Shown: piece after piece, positions 59,430 through 64,000 of the stretch
Position numbering within the stretch: position 1 is the stretch's first letter
How the letters are laid out: every line of letters starts with the position of its first letter
DNA from: Rhizoctonia solani
Lineage: Eukaryota; Basidiomycota; Agaricomycetes; Cantharellales; Ceratobasidiaceae
Assembly: GCF_016906535.1 (NCBI RefSeq)
Contig: NC_057379.1
Span: 806,001-870,000 of the forward strand
Length of the DNA stretch: 64,000 bases
Reading direction: 5' to 3'
Program-made: the position numbers and the translations under genes
Notes under the pieces: generated by a model
The model's input: only the letters and a program-made list of their open reading frames with translations
Database searches by the model: none
What the model was told of the DNA's origin: nothing

Positions 59430-61211
59430 TCAGTGTAAGATGTATTTTACAGACGAACCGCTGTTGTGATACCTGGAAGAAGCCGGACGATTGTCAGTAG
59501 TGTAAACTAATGAAACAGGTAGACAGGACACATACATCGGGTCAATGATAGGTCCGGCGCGTTCGAAGACCTGGGTGGCAGGGAAACCTTGTTCATGGAA
59601 CGACTGGAAGCAGACACATTAACAAGGTCATGGTGCCGAATGTTTTACTTAATCATACCTGGTGATCACTGCACAGGCCTAAATAGGTCGAGGGATTAGT
59701 ATAGAGCAACGAGGGCAATGTTTGACATCACATACTGCAGAAAGTCCCACTGTCAGCTCGGGAGCATAAATCTTCGAAACGTTCGCGACTAGGTACCCAG
59801 CCTCGGGGAGACCGATGCTACAAAGTTGCACGCATCAATATCAGTGACAGGCAGGGGTGCCACCGTCAACATACAATTCAGGAAGTCCTAGCTGAAGGGG
59901 CTCAGAAGGATCACGGTAAGCCAGCATGTCGGCCTGGATCATGAGTGTAATGTTGGCATCGACTTGACGTAACTCGGCTGCCGTATATTGTATGAGGTTA
60001 CGAAATAGTAATTGCGCGACAGCGACAAGTTACTCACCAGCGTAAGCACGACTGCCGAGTAAGCCTTGCTCCTCTCCTGCAAATGCTACCAGCTCGACAT
60101 TGGTATTGAAGCTAATCTTGTTATCCGAGATGGCTTGAGCGATGGCGAGAACATGGGTAACGCCAGAGCCGTCGTCATCACCACCCGGAGCACGAACTGA
60201 ACCAAAGCTTCCTCTCGAATCTACACTTCCAATCAGTCTTGTGGCCGCCAACGAGTCATACATGACTTACCATAGTGACCACTCAGTATCACCATCCGGT
60301 TGTGTTATCAGTTCCTTTGAACCGACAGACAACGTTGGGGAAAAGCCTTCCAAGAAGGGCTTCTGCTTGCACTTTCCGCCCGCAGCCTCAAACTTGCCTT
60401 GGATCCAATCTGCGGCAACTCGAGCTCCTGGGCTGAAGCTGTGCCGGCTAATAATAGGAGACTTCGAATCTTCTCCGGTAAGCCAGCGAATGTTGTCTTG
60501 CATCTTGTCCAAGGAAAGCGAAGATGTAAGGCGCGAGATATCCGGGTTGAATCGAAGGTTGCTGAGGACCTTATTGAGGTATTTGGCACTATGCTTGGTT
60601 TTCTCCGCCATAAGAGGGAGAGGAGTTGTTGGGAGCATGGTTGGGTTGATATACTGAGGCAGTATCTTGTCGAGTTCATGAAGTAGGGATGGAGAGAGGG
60701 AGACGAGTGTGCCGGTATTAGATGGAGAGAGGGAGACGAGTGTGCCGGTATTAGTGCTGTATAGAATCGAGGCAACTTCCGACTCTTCGTCGTTCACGAG
60801 CACCTGGCCTGCAGCGAGGTTACGCCCTGCTTCATTGACGCGTCTCACAAAGTCGGAGATACTCTCCCTGGCCGACTTTATGCCAGCGGGACGGATGGCG
60901 TTGTCCAAGAGCGCCTCTTCAAGCCAAAACAACATCTTGTGCTCCTCGTCTTCCTTGGCTTCTCGAACAGCAGAAGTGTGGGCAGACTCTGTAAGGTAAG
61001 GCTGGATAGTGCTGAGGCATTCGGGTTCCGAGACGAAAACATGGGTCAAGTCTTGGCCATATGTTCCGTAGTACGAGGTGGATAAACAGTCCGAGTATTG
61101 GGAAATTCGTTCAGGAAAGCCGGTGTCCCGTTGAGTAATCCATATCGAGCGAGCAGAGGCCCCTGCAGAGAGAGCAGATGCGAATACTAAACTTCCCAGA
61201 CTGCGACGCAT
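59430..61211 (-). CDS. Secreted M28 aminopeptidase
   Basis: Minus-strand zinc metallopeptidase with a signal peptide (RRSLGSLVFASALSAGASA). A propeptide-like region of about 200 residues precedes the catalytic domain. Zinc-site motifs: SGHYDSRG (His), GGDDDGSG (bridging Asp), FAGEEQGLLGS (catalytic and ligand Glu), IQADMLAYR (Asp) and DHQSFHEQGFPA (His); the protein ends near YHNSG and TGA 59430. Secreted M28 leucine aminopeptidases release N-terminal residues from extracellular peptides. Two one-base losses are apparent, both at C runs in the gene: near 60337-60340 (before VVCRFKGT) and near 60295-60299 (before MVILSGHY). A perfect 33-bp tandem duplication in the propeptide adds SNTGTLVSLSP twice. 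Confidence 0.82.
60688..60753. repeat. 33-bp perfect tandem duplication within the M28 gene
   Basis: Bases 60688-60720 are repeated exactly at 60721-60753. The unit is in frame and duplicates eleven residues (SNTGTLVSLSP) in the propeptide-like region. Perfect identity points to a recent event or an assembly artefact. Confidence 0.9.
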
Positions 61212-61371
61212 TGTAAAAAAAAAAAAAAACGGTATGTGGGTGGGAGTATGTGGAGGTCCGCTGCACTCGAGGCGCCAGGCGTTCCTATAGCTTACGTAAC
61301 CGAGGGCCTCATTTATCTGTCATCAAGATATCTCTTCTGGCTTTGACGGTCAAATCAACCTATCCATCGCC
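61212..61371. promoter_or_regulatory. Divergent promoter region
   Basis: 160-base spacer between the M28 peptidase (minus) and the snurportin-like gene (plus). It contains a run of 14-15 A at about 61215-61229, of the type that disfavours nucleosomes, close to the peptidase start. Confidence 0.45.
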
Positions 61372-62867
61372 ATGGCCCATCGCAATCGTCTCAAAACACC
61401 ACCATATTACGTCCAGGGGCTTCACAAGAAGCGAGGAGACAGCGTGCATTAGAGGAGCAACGTAAGGTATCGTTCATTTAAGATGGCTGGGGGCTATGCC
61501 TTGCGGTTGAGGGAGATATAATTGACTTTGTTCCCAACAGAATCGGGCTTTGCGAATAGATGCCGCTCGGAACATCGACTTATTTGCTGGACTTCCTTGA
61601 GCGAACCGAATGCAGATGGCAATGATTCCAGTAGTGAGGACGAGAGCAATGTCCTTCCCCAGTCGTCCCTAGGCGTAGCGCGTTTCTTGACCCAAAGGAA
61701 CAACCAGGCCCTTCCCCCCCACTCGGCAAAGACACAAACCCATCACCTTCATCCGGTCTCAACGGATCACCCGATACGCTACTGCATCCCCCAGCCAATT
61801 ATAAATATCCCAAATACAAGACCACTGGTTCGAATGTCAAATCCAAGTCCAAACGGTCCAAACAACGCAAAGCGACCAAATGGGCGGACAAATGCATGTA
61901 CGCGGAGCTTCTCGAGATGCGCGACTCGGACCACCCCATGGGAAGACGGCCTGCCCAAAGATTTAGAGCGCGAGTGGGTCGCATTGGCACCCATACCCAA
62001 AGGCAAAAGGTGCATTGCTGTATCCTTTGCGCCGTCACTCTCCGGTCCAGACGAACGTGAGTCTCATATAGATTTACTTCTGATTTCTCCCCCCCCCCCT
62101 ATTTGTGATTCGGAGGACTGATGATTGAAGGGGAACTCAGCTGCGGCGACTTACAGGCAAACACTGCACTCCATTCTCGTGTCAAGGGGCTCGCGTTTAT
62201 GCGATTCCCGGGCCGTTGCCTCCTGACACTGTATTAGACTGCATTTTGGATGATGACGTTACGCAAACGGGAGTGCTTCACATTCTTGATGTTATAAGGT
62301 GGCGGGGTACCGATGTGGCACAGTGCGAGGCGGACTTTAGGTAGGTCAAATTAGTAGTGTGTGTCATCATATCTGTGATGCTACTATATTGCTTCAGGTT
62401 TTGGTTCCGTGATGCGCGACTAGCAGAGCTGGCCCCTCAACCAGAACCTACCCGGACAATTGCCGGGGCGAGACCGTACCCGCATCGTTTCCTAGGGGTG
62501 CCTTACTACCTCCCTCCTCTTACACCTACCGTCTTCCTCCAAACAATCATTCCCATCGCCCAGGTCGCACAATCAGAGGCGAACTTCGACGGATATGGAA
62601 ATGGATACCGGGGAAGGATCGGCAGGAGGAACCAAATCTGACGGTATTTTGTTGTACGTGCGCGAGGCGGGTTATACTCCCGGGGAAACCCCACTGAGCT
62701 GTTGGATTCCTGCGACGCCCCTGAACGATACGATGGATAGCCAACCTCCGCTAGAATTATTTCAACGGTACGTTCCCCCCTGGGTCATACACAATGTCAT
62801 TCGACTCTAATCAACCTCTGCCAGCCTGATTTCGAAACGAGCATCTGAATCGGACATGATGCAATAA
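61372..62867 (+). CDS. Snurportin-1-like m3G-cap import adaptor, multiply frameshifted
   Basis: Snurportin binds the trimethylguanosine cap of spliceosomal snRNAs and hands snRNPs to importin beta. Family blocks are visible in order: an N-terminal basic helix (RRQRALEEQRK, like the importin-beta-binding region), WADKCMYAELLEM, DLEREWVALAPIPKGKRCIA, HSRVKGLAFMRFPG, VLDCILDDDV, HILDVIRWRGTDVAQCEADF, RFWFRDARL, FLGVPYYLPPLTP and DGILLYVREAGYTPGETPLS; it ends near TAA 62865 after a last small exon. The frame changes near 61400, 61597-61600, 61671-61680, 61938-61944 and 62598, each consistent with one base. Either the sequence has several indel errors or the gene is dead. The ATG at 61372 is the first after the divergent promoter. 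Confidence 0.72.
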
Positions 62868-62972
62868 AATCAATTATTCACGGTCTAGCAATTGTACATC
62901 ATCCTCTGACCTCTCCAACACTTGTGCAATTACGGATGTATAATACAGCTCTATTCATATCAGAATATACTA

Positions 62973-64000
62973 CTATTCGACCTGTGTCACGCTCTTCCCT
63001 CGAGATTGCTTGTTTCGTCGCTTTCGTATACTGGTTGGTGTAACGGGCCGCTCAATCAATTCGGCAGATGTTACGGCGCTCGATGGTTTCTCGGATAACG
63101 ATGTTGGACTCGAGGGCTGGGATTTCTTGATCTTGGTCTTGAAGCTCGGGAGCGGTCCATTCCACCAGGTTCGAAGAACGAACAAAGTGACTAGGATGAC
63201 TATGCACAGGAGCGAGCATCCGTGTGAGTCCAAGCCTCGAGAGCGACGGGCTTCTCATCCGATCGCTTGGGGGCTCCCGAGCCGAGATCTCGAATGAATA
63301 TTGGCCCAAAACGGTTGATTCTGGGAAGACTGGACCAGGAATGAGAGGGGAGCGGGAAGAGGGTTGAGATGTGGGTGAATCGCTCGGACATGTGCAGTCT
63401 CTGGGTGTGTGCTTACCCGCCAGTGCGTGAGCGAAGCCCAGAACGCGGTGATCACCGGCGCCGTCCACAGATCGACAGCCGTCCAACCCCAAGGTAAAGC
63501 TTCTGGCGGTGTTCGGTCAACTCTCCACCCGCGAGGATCGAGCATATTCAAGAGGTTAACGAAAAAGAATCCGCCGTTTGTGAGGACCTAGAAGTTGTTG
63601 CATATAAAATGATTTAATATGTTCGATGACGAAACGACATGCAGAAATCTTACCCCAGATGTAATCAAAAGGGCCAATGGCGAGTTTGCGACGACGGGAT
63701 CTGGATGTTTTGCAATCAAGCTGGGGGCAAGTCGCATAACAGAAGCGCGCGACCGAATGCGTCAAAGACTGCGAGCGGGAGTTCGACTGAGAACCGGAAC
63801 GCGGGCGGCCTTTGTGTATACAAGGGTAAACTCGGATAATAAGCAATCCAAGCTGATCAGTGAGATGAGTCCGATTTGACCCACTCGGGAATAACCTCGT
63901 TTACGAGGACCTGAACGCCCATGAATAAAGTGTGATATTAGGGTATGTAAGGAAGCCTGGGTCAAGGAAAGTTGGGAACCTATTCGATGTGGGTTAATAT
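62973..64000 (-). CDS. Partial hypothetical membrane protein
   Basis: Minus-strand gene that appears to enter from beyond the right edge. Protein-like exons: VLVNEVIPEWVKSDS near 63880-63950, KLAIGPFDYIW near 63650-63700, then FFFVNLLNMLDPRGWRVD followed by LPWGWTAVDLWTAPVITAFW at 63400-63590, and a last exon with a hydrophobic helix (SLLCIVILVTLFVLRTWW) and a Ser/Lys/Arg-rich tail ending at 62973. Not all joins are in phase; at least one base seems missing near 63595-63655. I do not recognise the family. Several Trp/Pro-rich hydrophobic stretches suggest a multi-spanning membrane protein. Confidence 0.45.

Noticed and set aside
1..64000. CRISPR arrays, rRNA operons, tRNA genes, bacterial operons
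   Set aside because: None seen by eye; introns and gene content are eukaryotic. A tRNA scan was not possible, so a missed tRNA cannot be excluded.

Overview
The window is nuclear DNA of a filamentous basidiomycete. Nearly all genes carry several GT-AG introns of about 45-70 bp. Gene content is fungal: DyP-type peroxidase, OPT and MFS transporters, an Amt/Mep ammonium transporter, a NACHT-WD40 protein and a Ty3/gypsy retroelement. The style of the NACHT-WD40 and sugar-transporter proteins suggests an Agaricomycete such as Rhizoctonia/Ceratobasidiaceae; this is inference, since no database was used.

Layout. 1-3134: minus-strand LTR retroelement cut by the window edge (protease start, gag, an upstream coiled-coil ORF, probable LTR). 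3227-4167: a short inverted-repeat DNA transposon with an 8-bp target duplication. 4300-8988: NACHT-WD40 (NLR-like) gene. 9616-10393: mitochondrial ribosomal protein uS7m. 11152-14139: sugar transporter with three microexons. 14303-15600: decayed DyP peroxidase and a duplicated fragment of it. 16545-19024: OPT transporter. 21391-24068: FtsJ-like methyltransferase copy and two unassigned genes. 24398-27870: RPN1. 28830-29765: decayed copy of a membrane protein whose intact version lies at 32064-33199. 33595-36027: second sugar transporter. 37128-38479: mitochondrial-type protein. 38753-43611: SMC6. 43920-45983: APC/C activator. 47006-53228: three FtsJ-like copies and a shikimate/quinate dehydrogenase-like gene. 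54724-56417: ammonium transporter. 57845-59185: fifth FtsJ-like copy. 59430-61211: secreted M28 peptidase. 61372-62867: snurportin-like protein. 62973-64000: partial membrane protein.

The most unusual content is a local family of five FtsJ-like proteins. They fall into two classes by N-terminal region: class A has a CxxHx6-7CxxC putative zinc motif (47.0 and 57.8 kb), class B has an ALLxRxDC-type helix (21.4, 50.5 and 52.1 kb). All keep the SAM-binding glycine loop and the motif IV aspartate. None has the usual motif VIII glutamate and the N-terminal lysine looks replaced, so their chemistry may differ from canonical 2'-O-methyltransferases.

Many host genes need one- or two-base corrections to read through (NACHT-WD40, OPT, APC/C activator, two or three FtsJ copies, ammonium transporter, M28 peptidase, snurportin). 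RPN1, the first sugar transporter, the dehydrogenase and the membrane-protein gene do not. Several breaks lie at short homopolymers, so uncorrected assembly indels are the simplest explanation, although real decay of some copies cannot be excluded.
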